Of a stretch of 64,000 nt of DNA, positions 30,326 through 40,176 are shown piece after piece (position 1 is the first letter of the stretch; each line of letters opens with the position of its first letter). A program made the position numbers and the translations under genes. Source of the stretch: Skeletonema tropicum (taxonomy: Eukaryota > Bacillariophyta > Thalassiosirophyceae > Thalassiosirales > Thalassiosiraceae); contig CM074129.1 in NCBI GenBank assembly GCA_037178625.1, forward strand, positions 2,852,001-2,916,000. The letters run 5' to 3'. The notes under the pieces are model-generated. The model saw only the letters and a program-made list of their open reading frames with translations, did no database searches and was not told the DNA's origin.

Positions 30326-30620
30326 ACCAATTATTAAATACAAAGTTAATCAGATTTAGATATAAACGTCCGTAGAAGTGACGCTACAGTCTCGTAGCTG
30401 AGCTGAGAGGTCCAGTGTGGTCTTGCCACATGCCCCTTAATTATCCTTTTCGTATAAATTATCGTCAATATGCGCATGAGCCGCTCCTAGTGGCCCATTA
30501 TAGTCGCGGTGGGGATACTATACAAGCTCATTAGCACTGCCCAGACGGATAGTGCATGTAGAAGCGATGCTACAGTCTCGTAGCTGATCTGAGAGGTCCT
30601 GTGTGGGCTTGCCGCTTTCC
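30326..30620. repeat. Diverged satellite units at the array edge
   Basis: Two decayed copies. Words such as GCTACAGTCTCGTAGCTGA, CATGAGCCGCTCCTAGTGG and GCTCATTAGCACTGCCCAGA are still aligned with the consensus but carry many changes and indels, as usual for array borders. Confidence 0.8.
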
Positions 30621-30854
30621 CTAAGTCCTTATAGAAGCACGTAAGTTCTCTTCATTTCAGCCATGTATCATCTTATCAAGTGACCTAACCATTCCTAATT
30701 TGAGGTATGTAGTAACTGCGGATCGTACGCTTTGCTTCGATTTTTGGAACAGTTTGCGGGGAAAACGAGAATGTGACATTGTAAGTGTTCACACAAACTT
30801 TACGTGTCGAAGTTTGTACTTATGAGATTCATTGAATTAGTTTCTTAAATTATT
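30621..30854. other. Intergenic spacer
   Basis: Between the satellite edge and the 3' end of the DnaJ gene. No supported feature. Confidence 0.4.
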
Positions 30855-32466
30855 CTACATTCCCATTTCCCTCTTCAGCTTTTCAAACTCATCATCGACT
30901 TGTAGTTCTCGCAGTCTCTTTTTATCTTTGGCCGCAGCCTCAGCGGATGATGTAGTGCGACGGTGTGGTGGAACCCATGGCTCATACTGTTTTGGGGTTG
31001 AGCTAGTGCTGCTGCTGTCTGACCTGTTTGCTGTGCCACTGCTCCTGCTGTTGTTATACGTTTCCGAAGCACTCCGTTGTTGTTGTTGTTGACTAGTCGC
31101 GTTTGACTCAGAAGGTTCATCAACTCTTGCAGCTCTTCGACGATTGCCTCGACTGCTGCGACGCCCACTAGAACTTCTTCCATAGGAGCTCGAGAATCCT
31201 TCAGTTCTCCAATTTTTATCACTAGACGCAGAACTTGATGGTGCGGGCGGTGGAGGTGATGGCGGCGGCGATGTAGAGGTATTAGATGCGCGGTAGGAGG
31301 AAGAAGACCCAGAAGAGGATGATGAATATGATGACTGAAGATGCGGACGATGACGAAGAAGATGGTCTGCTGCTATACCCTCTACCTCCTCTACCTTCCA
31401 CCATCAACTCCTTGTATCGCTCTCTCAAACGTATCAATCTATTGCGGCCTTTCTTTAAGTATCCCTTGACCACCTTCTCTCTCGCCTTCAATTCCGCAAT
31501 TCGTTCTTCCAAGTCCAACTTTTCCGAGAATTTTGTGGCTAAATTCAAATCAGCTTGAATTTGCATCAAGTCGTTCTCAACCGACTTTTGTTTCGTCTCC
31601 AACGATGTCACAAGCACATCCGTCTCATCCATTTCATTGGCAATATCATCAAAAGACCCATAATTCAACAGTTCTGAAAGAGATCGATCATCATCATATC
31701 CAGATTCAAATCCATCAATATTGCCCTCGAGGAATTCAATAAAATCACCAAAAATGCCCCCTCCCCCTCCTCTACTATAACTACCTGCTACTCCTGCCGC
31801 AGCGCCTGCTGCACCAGTTAACAAATCTGAAAATATGGCACCAAAGGAATCTCCTCCTGCATCATACTTTTCATCTTCTTCATTGTAGTTTGGCATGTAA
31901 TCTTCCCAATTTGTAGATCTTGTCGATGATGATGACGAATAGCTAGAAGATCTTCGATGAGGAGGTTGATAATTGTACCCACCCGACGTTGTCTTTGCAC
32001 TATAAGCGCCGCTATCAGAGCTTGCATTTCCTTTCATACCGCCAGTAAGCATTTCATAGGCTGCATTGATCCTGGCAAAGTTCTTGCTTGCCTGTTCTCT
32101 CTCTGCTGCAGTAGAATCTTGATCAAGTAGCACATCAGGATGGTATTGCATTGCTCGCTTTCGGTATGCACGCTTAATCTCCTGTTTGTCTGTAGTGGGA
32201 GAGTCCAAGCCAAGGAGCAAGAATGGATCATCTGTGATAGGAAGAGGTGCTGGTTGTGTCTTTTTAGCCATTAGCACAGTTTTGGAAGACGATCGAAAGT
32301 TTTGCCATCGGTTGTAGCTGTTGTAGAGGGATGGAGTTGGCGTCGTCTGCCGGAAACTACTAATTTGAGCTACTCCTCCTGGCGAAAATGCCCAGCATGG
32401 CAACATAAGCAGCGAAAGCAGCAACACAGCTGCAGCTATCCGTCTACCGCTGCCTGTAGGGTTCAT
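30855..32466 (-). CDS. Plastid-type J-domain (DnaJ) protein, needs a frame change near 31330
   Basis: Start at 32466: MNPTGSGRRIAAAVLLLSLL, then MLPCWAFSPGG, a signal peptide with the AF junction typical of diatom plastid presequences. The J domain lies near residues 78-142 (DPFLLLGLDSPTTDKQEIKR, HPD in MQYHPDVLL, FARINAAYEMLTGG). Gly/Ser-rich linkers and a coiled coil (DLEERIAELKAREKVVKG) follow. The frame from the ATG ends at 31282 in a hydrophobic run, but the neighbouring frame from about 31330 continues as clear coding sequence (SYSSSSSGSSSSYRASN ... KDKKRLRELQVDDEFEKLKR) to a stop at 30855. Either a ~67-bp intron with a weak GTGGAA donor or a one-base indel in Ser codons explains this. 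It probably works with a plastid Hsp70. Confidence 0.85.
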
Positions 32467-32936
32467 TGTTGAGTTAGAATAAGTGGCCACACCACAGCTG
32501 CGTTGCAAATTTCTACACAACAATCTATGGCCAATCGACCTGCCGAATCTGTGGCCGATCGTCGTCCTTTGTGCGTTGCAAGTTGCAAGTAAAAGTTGCA
32601 GTCAATTTTGAGGTGACTTCAGATTTCTTTTGAGTCAGTGACGAAAGAAAGGAAAATGGAAAGTTCAGTCACCAGTCACCAGGCGAGTGGCACGTAGGAA
32701 TCAATACGTCATCCTCATCTGCAAGAATATTTTTTTGATGCCCGCCTCCACCTTCCACCTGTCTCCCTCTCCACCTGCCTCCACCTCCACCTCACACCTC
32801 TCTCCTCACCTAAACTCTCTAGAGTATCTACCACCTGCCCTAACCAGCTCGAGCAAGAGCCTCCTCAAAGGCAGCCTTCGGCTGTCGTCATGTCTTGCTT
32901 ATCTTTGCATACATCGTTTCAAGTAGCTGCTTACTT
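32272..32936. repeat. Source segment of a 5'-end duplication
   Basis: The first ~65 codons of the DnaJ gene plus about 470 bp upstream. This block recurs at 39698-40176 and 42085-42205 with small indels. See those entries. Confidence 0.9.
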
Positions 32937-33093
32937 AAATGAAGAGATTGATGGTACGGACACTCTATTTTGACTCGACTCGCTTTCTCGCTATTTTTCA
33001 ACATTCCTAGAAAAGAAGATTGAGATGGTGTCTGCCGGTTAGTCAGTCGAGGGCCATCCGCCCGGCTCACTCTTCCACTTGAAATGGCCTTTG
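32467..33093. promoter_or_regulatory. Promoter and spacer upstream of the DnaJ gene
   Basis: Holds a pyrimidine-rich tract (CCGCCTCCACCTTCCACCTG and similar, 32745-32815) and the word TCTTGCTTATCTTTGCATAC. Most of it is included in the duplicated block. No gene is seen. Confidence 0.4.
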
Positions 33094-33577
33094 TCAAGCC
33101 ACTGTAGTGGTTGTAGGAGTGGCAGGTGTGTATGGATTATACACAGGGGGTGCGTAGCTGCCACCTTGATACCCATACCCTTGCCCAGCGTTAGTGGAAT
33201 ATGTCCTGTATGTGGGACGAAGGGTCGGTCTTTGGTTGTAGCCGTTCATGTAGTAGGGACTATTTCTCCAGGTAGGACGCGCGGTGGGGATCTTGTTGCT
33301 GTATCGAACTTTGATGTCATTTGCATTGTATCCACCATCATCATCATCATCCCAGTCTCTCTTGTTGCACTAAAATGATTGTAGAAGAGTTGCAAACGGA
33401 ATCAGTAATCATACGGAACTGTCGGTCTATCATACACATTGAGCAACATTGAACTCACCTTTCTCATGTTACAACCCAAAATGTTGCAAACTTTCCACTG
33501 CTTCTTTTGATTTGCAGTGCAGCAAACTCTGCGCTCCTCCGAGGTACACTTATCATCATCATAGAAGCATATGAGCA
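33094..33577 (-). CDS. Short Cys-rich protein, 5' part missing
   Basis: Two exons on the minus strand, 33577-33459 and 33369-33094, joined by an 89-bp intron (GTGAGT..TTAG). The frame reads CFYDDDKCTSEERRVCCTAN, then KKQWKVCNILGCNMRKC, then a Tyr/Pro/Thr-rich tail (GYGYQGGSYAPPVYNPYTPA). Eight cysteines in about 45 residues suggest a secreted or surface domain. An acceptor-like CTGCTGCGCAG precedes exon 1 at 33578, but no start exon is found upstream: the sequence there is a decayed satellite unit. The gene is therefore either truncated or has a distant first exon. The family is not recognised. Confidence 0.5.
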
Positions 33578-33594
33578 CTGCGCAGCAGAATTGA

Positions 33595-33725
33595 TCGACT
33601 CACAGCGATGCTACAGCTTCGAGGATGACTCAACGCGGCCAAATTGTGAGCTGGCAGCGCCACAGTCGAGCACCATATCGTATCAAATGTCGTCACTATA
33701 GCAATCAGGATGTGTTAGTGGCTCA
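33595..33725. repeat. Isolated decayed satellite unit
   Basis: Matches the satellite in order: CAGCGATGCTACAGCTTCG, GAGCTGGCAGCGCCACA, CACCATATCGTATCAAATGT, CGTCACT. It lies 3 kb from the array. The 14-bp word CATAGAAGCATATG occurs on both sides (33560-33573 and about 33746-33759). Confidence 0.6.
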
Positions 33726-33766
33726 AAACACTTGGCTATGATACCATAGAAGCATATGCGCAGGAC

Positions 33767-34155
33767 ATGAAGACTATGAAGGAAGACCTGCAAGAGCTCA
33801 AACAATTGCTGCAGATGTCTATTGCGGAGGAAGCAGACGAAGATAATACTACCACCGAAGCCGAAGCTGCCCACGCTGAAATAATCAGCTCAAAGATGAA
33901 CTTGCACAGTTAAAGCTGCTGATAGCAGAAGCGTACGTGAAAGATGAGGTGGGTGAAGAGGGTACCGACTACCTTGAAACGACCTTGGGTAAGGTAGAGG
34001 CGGAAGTCGTCGTGGTTGAAGAGGTGCTGGAGAAAAAGGTCAAGAAGGAAAAGACTGAAAAGGTAGAAACGGAAGTAGTTGAGGTTGAAGAGGAACCGGA
34101 AGAAAAGAAGGCCGGGAGGACCGAAAAGACTGATAAGAAGAAGAAGGGAGTGTAA
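33767..34155 (+). pseudogene. Coiled-coil / acidic-basic repeat protein fragment with frame break
   Basis: The frame from 33767 reads MKTMKEDLQELKQLLQMSIA and stops at 33913. The neighbouring frame, from about 33890, continues LKDELAQLKLLIAEAYVKDE, then a Glu/Lys/Val-rich tail (EKVETEVVEVEEEPEEKKAG) to 34155. Together they form one coiled coil followed by a charged tail. The break and the missing upstream part next to satellite sequence suggest a truncated gene. Function is unknown. Confidence 0.4.
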
Positions 34156-34589
34156 TTGAATTACTTCGTTCTTCAGCGTCAGCCAAGCTAATCATGGATG
34201 ATGTGAAAGTTATAGAGTTTGATGTGGTTACAAGATTCTCATTGCAGGTTGGGGAACCAAGCTGTCTGAGAATCTATACTTGTGATGATGTTGTTTAGAA
34301 AGTTCATAAACGAAATATTGTTAGATTACACAGAGGTGATGTATACAAGACTCTACGATTGGAAGCAGGGAGATATACTGCTGGTTTAGGCTTCTTGGGA
34401 GTGAATAATGATGCGGTACTGTTTACTGTTACTTGTCTAGAACAGCACTTTCGTCCTTCTTTTTCGAGCGCTGGACGTTTTTCCACGACGGTTGACAGCG
34501 ACGGTTAGCGTCTTTGAGAAAAATCTCAAAAATCTCACAATATGACAGAAGAACTGTGACGAACATGCTCATTCCGTGTCTTTATATGT
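34156..34589. other. Intergenic spacer
   Basis: No supported gene or repeat recognised. Confidence 0.4.
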
Positions 34590-34900
34590 ACGATAATTCT
34601 ATAATGTGACAGAAATGAGAAGAGGCGCAATCGAAAATTCTTGTGGTTTGAGCTTGATTGAAGGTCCTTGCTTTGGTGTCTTTTGTTGGGTAGTGCTCGA
34701 ACTCCACCCACTCGACGTCGTCAACCGACACAGTCCATACCTTCTTTCCGTCCCATTTTTTCCACCTCCTCTCCCGCCCATCCTTTCTGAGTTTGACTTT
34801 CAATTTCAAGCACTTGCAAAGAGTCCGTTGCCTCGCCCTTGGTCAAGATCCTCATTTGTTATGCACATACATATGGTTTGATCCGGGTTAGATGCGTAGG
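34590..34900 (-). pseudogene. PIF1-type helicase C-terminal relic
   Basis: Minus-strand frames, with two shifts, give MCITNEDLDQGRGNGLFAS, then LKLKVKLRKDGRERRWKKWD, then GKKVWTVSVDDVEWVEFEHY and KLKPQEFS. The order (an NxD..GxxNG segment, then KVWTV..DV.WV.FEH) is that of the C-terminal part of PIF1-like helicases, including those of Helitrons, as I know them from diatoms. Only about 90 residues remain, with frameshifts and no motor motifs, so it is a dead fragment. Confidence 0.55.
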
Positions 34901-35022
34901 GCGGGCTCGATTTTAGCTCCATTTGCTGCAAACTCGTTTGACTTAATTAGAAAGTCGTGAAATGAGATTTTGCAAATACCGTTCAACGTCTCATGCGTGG
35001 GATGGACGGGTCTGCCCGTCTG

Positions 35023-35084
35023 CCCACGTACAACGTGACACACTCTACCCACGCCCACGTACAACGTTACACACTCTACCTACG
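35023..35084. repeat. 31-bp direct repeat, two copies
   Basis: Two adjacent copies of a 31-bp unit beginning CCCACGTACAACGTGACACA and ending CTACCCACG (two mismatches in the second copy). Confidence 0.85.
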
Positions 35085-35134
35085 ATATAGAAGATAGAGC
35101 TCCTCAGATTTCCGGAATATTGTAAGCCTAGTAA

Positions 35135-37069
35135 GGCCGATCCTTACGGTCTGTCACACATGACAATTTACTTGAAGTAGAAAATAAAATCAGAAAATTT
35201 TGACCCTTACGGGCCCCTTTTTTTTGTCTAGTCCTCAACCCAACTACACAAAAGGGAAAAAGAGGCCAGAAAACTGTCTAGTTGGATTCCAAGTACATAA
35301 ATTGTACAGATGATAATACAGTTGATCGAGATGAACCGACGTCTTCTCATTCCATTTCTTTACTGCCAATGACATCAATTTAAATTACGGCTGCACAATC
35401 AATTGAGTTGCCTCGCCATCATCACCACATTTCCTTCAACTAGTTTTTATTGCTGCTATTGAGTATGGCATCAAGTGCAGTATCAGCCGGGCCTGCACCG
35501 GCACCACCGCCACCACCAAATTAGTAGAGCGAAAATAGTCTAAACTCAAGCGTCGAACTTCACGGATTTCTTCACTAGCATCATCGTCATCTGTCGGGAT
35601 ATCGTTCTCCGTGGGGTCATCAGCCATGATGGTATCATTGGTAGACCTTCCACCAACTGTAGATGAATCATAGCCACGAATCTCTGCAGGAGACATGATA
35701 CGGCGGAGTGCCAATGGCACATCGGTGTCATCTAATTGTCCTAAATCACCTTCCCATTCGCTGGTTGTGGCATTCACTCCATCCCACGGCTGGTCCAACC
35801 CATCGACTTCTAGAAGCCAATTGTGCAGGGCACAACATGTGAGCCAAACTCTATCGACGGACTCAGTGGAGTGAAGGAGGACACCGGATTTCAAAATTCT
35901 CCACCGTCCCTTTAATATTCCAAAAGTGCACTCTGAGGTAGGAAAAGGAAAGAATCAACGTCTTATCATTGAATGAGCCGGGATTACCAGGGGTGCTAGC
36001 GAGGATTCGTCTGCGGTGATTTGCGGTCAAATTGTATGTTCGTGTAGCGTGCTTGGACTTAAATCCAATGTGAGCTCGTTTTTTATTCCATCTGCACAAT
36101 TCGTGAACAATGTGAGTTGCATCCGTGGAGCCAAACGCACCAGGCAATCCAGCCAGCAGAAACTCATACATATGTTCTTTTACCTCTTCCTCACTCTGTG
36201 GAGCCTTCACCCACTTCTCATAAAGAATAGTGCTCCCGACCTCAATGAATTTGTGTAAAAAGTTACGATGGACCTCTTCTGAAATAGCAGTTGACTCCTC
36301 TAAGTCATCAAATGTAAGGCCTCGGCCAAGATAGCGGAATGCTCCAAGAATTAATAATTCAAGAGGAGAAGACTCTTTCCCGGTTGCATCTTTCCCCATC
36401 CACCTTGGAAACCAATTCTCCCGCTTTGCTTCTTCTACGAACCACTCGAATTCTTGGTAGGGGAGGCGGAACCGGCGGCGAAACTTTTTGAGGAATCTAC
36501 TGTCATGCCGCTGGGGGCAGTCGACATACATGTGCCACCATAAAGACTGTTGTGGTGGAATAGCCTCAAGAATTCCATCCTCATTCCTCCTTACTAAAAT
36601 AATTCTCTTTTTCCGGCGTTTCTTTTCACGAGGATTTACGTCATCGTCATTGCAACGTTCGTCGTTGCTGTCATCAACCATGTTGAGCAGATCGTCTTCG
36701 TCTTCATCCATCACCATGTGCAAAAATCTATCTGTGCTGATATATCCACTGGCATCAAAACAGTCATTAATGGACATTGCATCGTCCCTCATCTGACCAA
36801 GCAGATCGGCTGCAGCTGCGTAAGACATGGTGGTGGCGGAGGGTGTACTATTGTAGTTGCACAAGATGGAAGTGGCTGCAGCCGAGCGAGGCGAGGTAAA
36901 TATTAAATAGAAGAAGAAGGCGTCGGAGGTCTTGGCGCGTGCGACGTGGAACAAATCCAGAAAAAAATCTACACAACACCGTAAGGCTCAAAAATTGGCA
37001 CCTAGTAATTTTGTACTTGTAGCTAGAGTACAAAAATATTTTTGACTCACCGTAACGTAAGGATCGGCC
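35135..37069 (-). mobile_element. PIF/Harbinger DNA transposon with deleted transposase
   Basis: The terminal inverted repeats start GGCCGATCCTTACG on both ends and are flanked by the 3-bp duplication TAA (35132-35134 and 37070-37072), as in PIF/Harbinger elements. It carries a minus-strand transposase-related gene that lacks an internal segment. The right end lies 66 bp before the start of the next gene (37135). Confidence 0.88.
35436..36828 (-). pseudogene. Harbinger (DDE_Tnp_4) transposase, internal deletion
   Basis: Reading from the ATG at 36828 (MSYAAAADLLGQMRDDAMSI): an acidic then basic region, LLILGAFRYLGRGLTFDDLE (helix-turn-helix-like), then the nuclease core with the first catalytic Asp in AFGSTDATHIVH and the second in NPGSFNDKTLIL. 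In intact relatives about 80 residues follow before the third acidic residue; here the sequence jumps almost directly to ECTFGILKGRWRILKSGVLL in a different frame near 35930. It then continues VDRVWLTCCALHNWLLEVDG to the stop at 35436. The DDE residues are present but the fold is incomplete and the frame broken, so it is inactive. Confidence 0.88.
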
Positions 37070-37134
37070 TAAGCTTGACAATCAGTCGAAGCAGAGTCGA
37101 AGCTTGGACATCATCCCATCCTTGTCGAGTTGAT

Positions 37135-38283
37135 ATGCAGCCCAATCCACTAATCTTCAAATTCATCGTCATCGTGGTGTTAAGCCACACTCCTTCGGCA
37201 TGTCAAGCATGGGCCAACACACCGCTTCTGCCATCACGCTTTCAACAGCAGCAGCAGCAGCAGCAGATGTCACTTCAAGCGGGTGAAGTCAACGGCAAGA
37301 GTACTCTCGAGCACATGTCACAGCAGCATCGGTGGAATGAATTGAAATTCATTAGAAGGAGTCGAGGCGACACCACACAACTATTTGCATCAATCTTTGG
37401 GGATGCACGTGGTGGTGTTGGTGTCGGAACAAAGGCAAGGGAAACAAACAATAGCTCGAGCAGCAGCATTGTTGGAGAGATTTTCTCCCTCTCTGCTAAT
37501 GAAAGATTGGTCAATATACTACAATTGCCAATTTTGCTCACTTTGGCTGGTCTTATCAGAACGGAATCAATCTCAAGGTTGATTGCGAATCTGTTGAGAA
37601 TATTTCCGTACTCTGCCATGCATGATTATGAAAAGCTCTCAATAATCAATTGGAGTGTCCACTATACCGCGTTAGTATACAATGTTGGTATCTTTCTACG
37701 TTTATTCTATGGCGATGGGAGTTCTTCTGCTGGGACGACAAGGAAGAAAAGGATCTATGCGATATGTGCTACAGGATTAGGACAAATCTTTGGTGCAGCC
37801 TTAATGCTTTCCCATTCATTAATTGGATTCGCAATGCCTCCTTCTTCTGCAACTGCTACTGCGGGGCAATCACTTTACAACTTTGCCCACTCAAGCATGA
37901 AGTTTTCTACAATGGCAATCGGTCCTTTGTTACTTTTATCTAAGAGCCTATTCATAGGTATCTCCGCCTCATTCCTTATCGGTTATGCCACTCTGAAGGG
38001 CTTGGTTTCATTTGGCAACTTACCAGGCATCGTACTATCAAATTCAGGATTGATCGCTCTTTTGATTTCTTCGGAGAATGACTTTTCACCCATGTTCAAG
38101 CTAAGCCATTTTTTGTATAGTTTCATGCCCGTTATTGCAACGCTTATTGGAAGGTTCATCGCCTATGAAGGCACAGATCTTGGGCATTCCTTGGGAGCAT
38201 TAGTTGTTACAACTTTCACAATCTTTCAAAGATGGGCACTTATCAGAGACGACCAAAATAGGTTGAGGAAGAGTGAGGAGTGA
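37135..38283 (+). CDS. Multispanning membrane protein with signal peptide (DUF3429-like topology)
   Basis: The ATG at 37135 gives MQPNPLIFKFIVIVVLSHTP, a signal peptide ending near SACQAWANT; the open frame upstream overlaps the Harbinger end and is unlikely to be used. A Gln run (QQQQQQQQ) follows. Hydrophobic helices lie at LPILLTLAGLI, SVHYTALVYNVGIFLRLFYG, ICATGLGQIFGAALMLSHS, AIGPLLLLSKSLFIGISASF and FLYSFMPVIATLIGRFIAY. Repeated small-helix pairs and the W-x-x-H-Y pattern recall small multispanning proteins of the DUF3429 type, a weak resemblance. It is 382 residues long and ends in a charged tail. Plastid or ER location is likely. Confidence 0.65.
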   Translation: MQPNPLIFKFIVIVVLSHTPSACQAWANTPLLPSRFQQQQQQQQMSLQAGEVNGKSTLEHMSQQHRWNELKFIRRSRGDTTQLFASIFGDARGGVGVGTKARETNNSSSSSIVGEIFSLSANERLVNILQLPILLTLAGLIRTESISRLIANLLRIFPYSAMHDYEKLSIINWSVHYTALVYNVGIFLRLFYGDGSSSAGTTRKKRIYAICATGLGQIFGAALMLSHSLIGFAMPPSSATATAGQSLYNFAHSSMKFSTMAIGPLLLLSKSLFIGISASFLIGYATLKGLVSFGNLPGIVLSNSGLIALLISSENDFSPMFKLSHFLYSFMPVIATLIGRFIAYEGTDLGHSLGALVVTTFTIFQRWALIRDDQNRLRKSEE

Positions 38284-38713
38284 GGATTTGCAGTATTTTG
38301 CAGTTTGATGAATATAGTTTAAATGATAAAATCCAGTGTGTAACGCGAAAGGCACTGTATCGCGTAGGGGAACTTCGATGACGAAGCAAGCTTGGCAGTT
38401 ACGATTGTCCTTATCGAAAGAGGAACAGCTGGTGTCTGATGTGGGTCAAGTTCACGCCTGAGTCCAAGCCCATCATCTTGAATTGCCGTTCTTCTGGTAG
38501 CAGTGGCAGGATACCTCCTCAAGGAGACTTCCTTTTCGTCCCGGCGGCCGGTGACACCCGGATAGGAATCCACTGTACCAGTTGTTCCTTTGGGCCAAGT
38601 ACACCAAGAAATTCCAAGTCCTGTCTACAAGCAGAGGAATGAGTCGGATGCTCAGCCGTGGGATTATGAGCCGACATGAATACAACACTTTGACTAGTCT
38701 GAGTTCCAGCCAT
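38284..38713. other. Region with uncertain short minus-strand frames
   Basis: Two overlapping minus-strand frames (38519-38725 with FLGVLGPKEQLVQWIPIRVS, and 38319-38573 with RTAIQDDGLGLRRELDPHQT) look faintly coding and might be pieces of one broken gene. No domain is recognised, so I do not call a gene. Confidence 0.3.
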
Positions 38714-39168
38714 GGCGGCTACCACAATGCTTGTTTAAGTTGGGTGCTGATTCGATGCCTGACAGCAATGAAGGACAATACTCTTCCTAATGATCGTGCT
38801 CTTCGAGAATTGCTGTTTCACAAATTATGTGGTAAGAGCTCTTGACAGCTATATTTTAGGAGAAATTTCGATGATATTGACAAATCAAGCTCTCAGCTCA
38901 CCTCTTTCATGACTTCTGCTTCTGTTTCAAAGATCTCCGCGCTACACTCGCAAGTATAGGCGATGACCTCGATGGACGCATGCCATTGGCATACACACAT
39001 TTCGTCCAGGTCCTTGTAGACAGTCTCCTGTTTATTTCTCCTTTTGCATAGCATCCCAGCGGTGGGTCTGCTGACTTTGTTCTACGCTGGACTTTTGGAT
39101 CTATCTAAGATTCTATTGGACCCACTTGATAACGATGAGTATTATGATGAACATGTGAATGTAGATAT
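38714..39168 (+). pseudogene. Bestrophin-like channel, fragment
   Basis: Two exon-like blocks, 38714-38831 and 38933-39168, separated by a GTAAGA..AAAG intron of 101 bp. The joined reading is CLSWVLIRCLTAMKDNTLPN, ALRELLFHKLCDLRATLASI, then MPLAYTHFVQVLVDSLLFIS, then PAVGLLTLFYAGLLDLSKIL and LLDPLDNDEYYDEHVNVD. This is the second half of a bestrophin domain (HFVQ..D.LLF.SPFA, GLLDLSK..LDP). Between FISPFA and PAVGLL about a dozen residues are missing and a TAG stands at 39049-39051. There is no recognisable first half upstream. It is a remnant of a chloride/bicarbonate channel gene of the type found in diatom plastids. Confidence 0.7.
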
Positions 39169-39697
39169 GTGAGTACTCATTCGAGAAACTAACTTCGGAA
39201 GTTCTACATGGAAGTACGCAGCAGAGATGCTACCATTTGAAACAAATGTGGGCATTCATTGCGTTTGATTCTAGAGCATTCAGTGCATACTTAATGCATA
39301 TAGTCGAAGTCTCATTTATTTCGATTTCGACGCATAGACGGTATGTTTCTTAATCTTAACATCACCATTTATGTATTTAATCGGCATTGCTTTGGTATGG
39401 TAATGTGTCCATTATCCATTATATATGTGTCTTCTATTGTATGTGTAGCCGGCCAAGCCTCTTGAGATAGTGAAGGTGAAGTCCAGGTTCATCTCTGATC
39501 AGGTAAGTACTATCATAAGTAAAGTTGAAGAAAAGAGAAGAAGTTGTTGTTTCTCACGGTACGGTACTCAAGAGAGTCATAAGTCAAAGAAAACACTTTC
39601 TTTTGCCTTCCGTTCATTCCCTTGCTGTGCCGAGCGGTAGACAAGGGCGAGCAAGTGTTGTTACGGACTTGTTGTGCCGTCAACGAATTACAGGTCA
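39169..39697. other. Intergenic spacer
   Basis: No supported gene. Contains AGTTGAAGAAAAGAGAAGAA near 39522, which recurs near 43573. Confidence 0.4.
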
Positions 39698-40176
39698 TCA
39701 GCACAGTTTTGGATGACGATCGAAAGTTTCACCATCGGTTGTAGCTGTTGTAGAGGGAACTACTAATTTGAGCAACTCCTCCTGGCGAAAATGCCCAGCA
39801 TGGCAACATACACAGCGAAAGCAGCATACGGCTGCAGCTACGCTGCCTATAGGGTTCATTGCTGAGTTAGAATGAAGTGGCCACACCACAGCTGCGTTGC
39901 AAATTTCTGCACAACAATCTATGGCCAATCGACCTGCCGGATCTGTGGCCGATCGTCGTCCTTGGTGCGTTGCAAGTGAAAGTTGCAATCAATTTTGAGG
40001 TGATTTCAGATTTCTTTTGAGTCATGAAAGAAAGGAAAATCGGAAAGTTCAGTCACTAGGCGAGTGGGACGTACATAGGAATCAATACGTCATCCTCATC
40101 TGCAAGAATATTTTTTTGATGCCCGCCTCCACCTCCCCACCTCCACCTCACACCTCTCTCCTCACCTAAACTCTCT
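39698..40176 (-). pseudogene. Duplicated 5' end of the DnaJ gene, left part
   Basis: Near-identical to 32272-32815 with several small deletions. It contains the start codon region (GTTCAT at 39857), the signal peptide codons and the promoter of the DnaJ gene, but none of the J domain. Small indels break the peptide frame. The duplication resumes at 42085 after an inserted element. Confidence 0.88.

Noticed and set aside
37042..37134. N-terminal extension of the 37135 membrane protein
   Set aside because: It would start inside the Harbinger terminal repeat and precede a better signal peptide.
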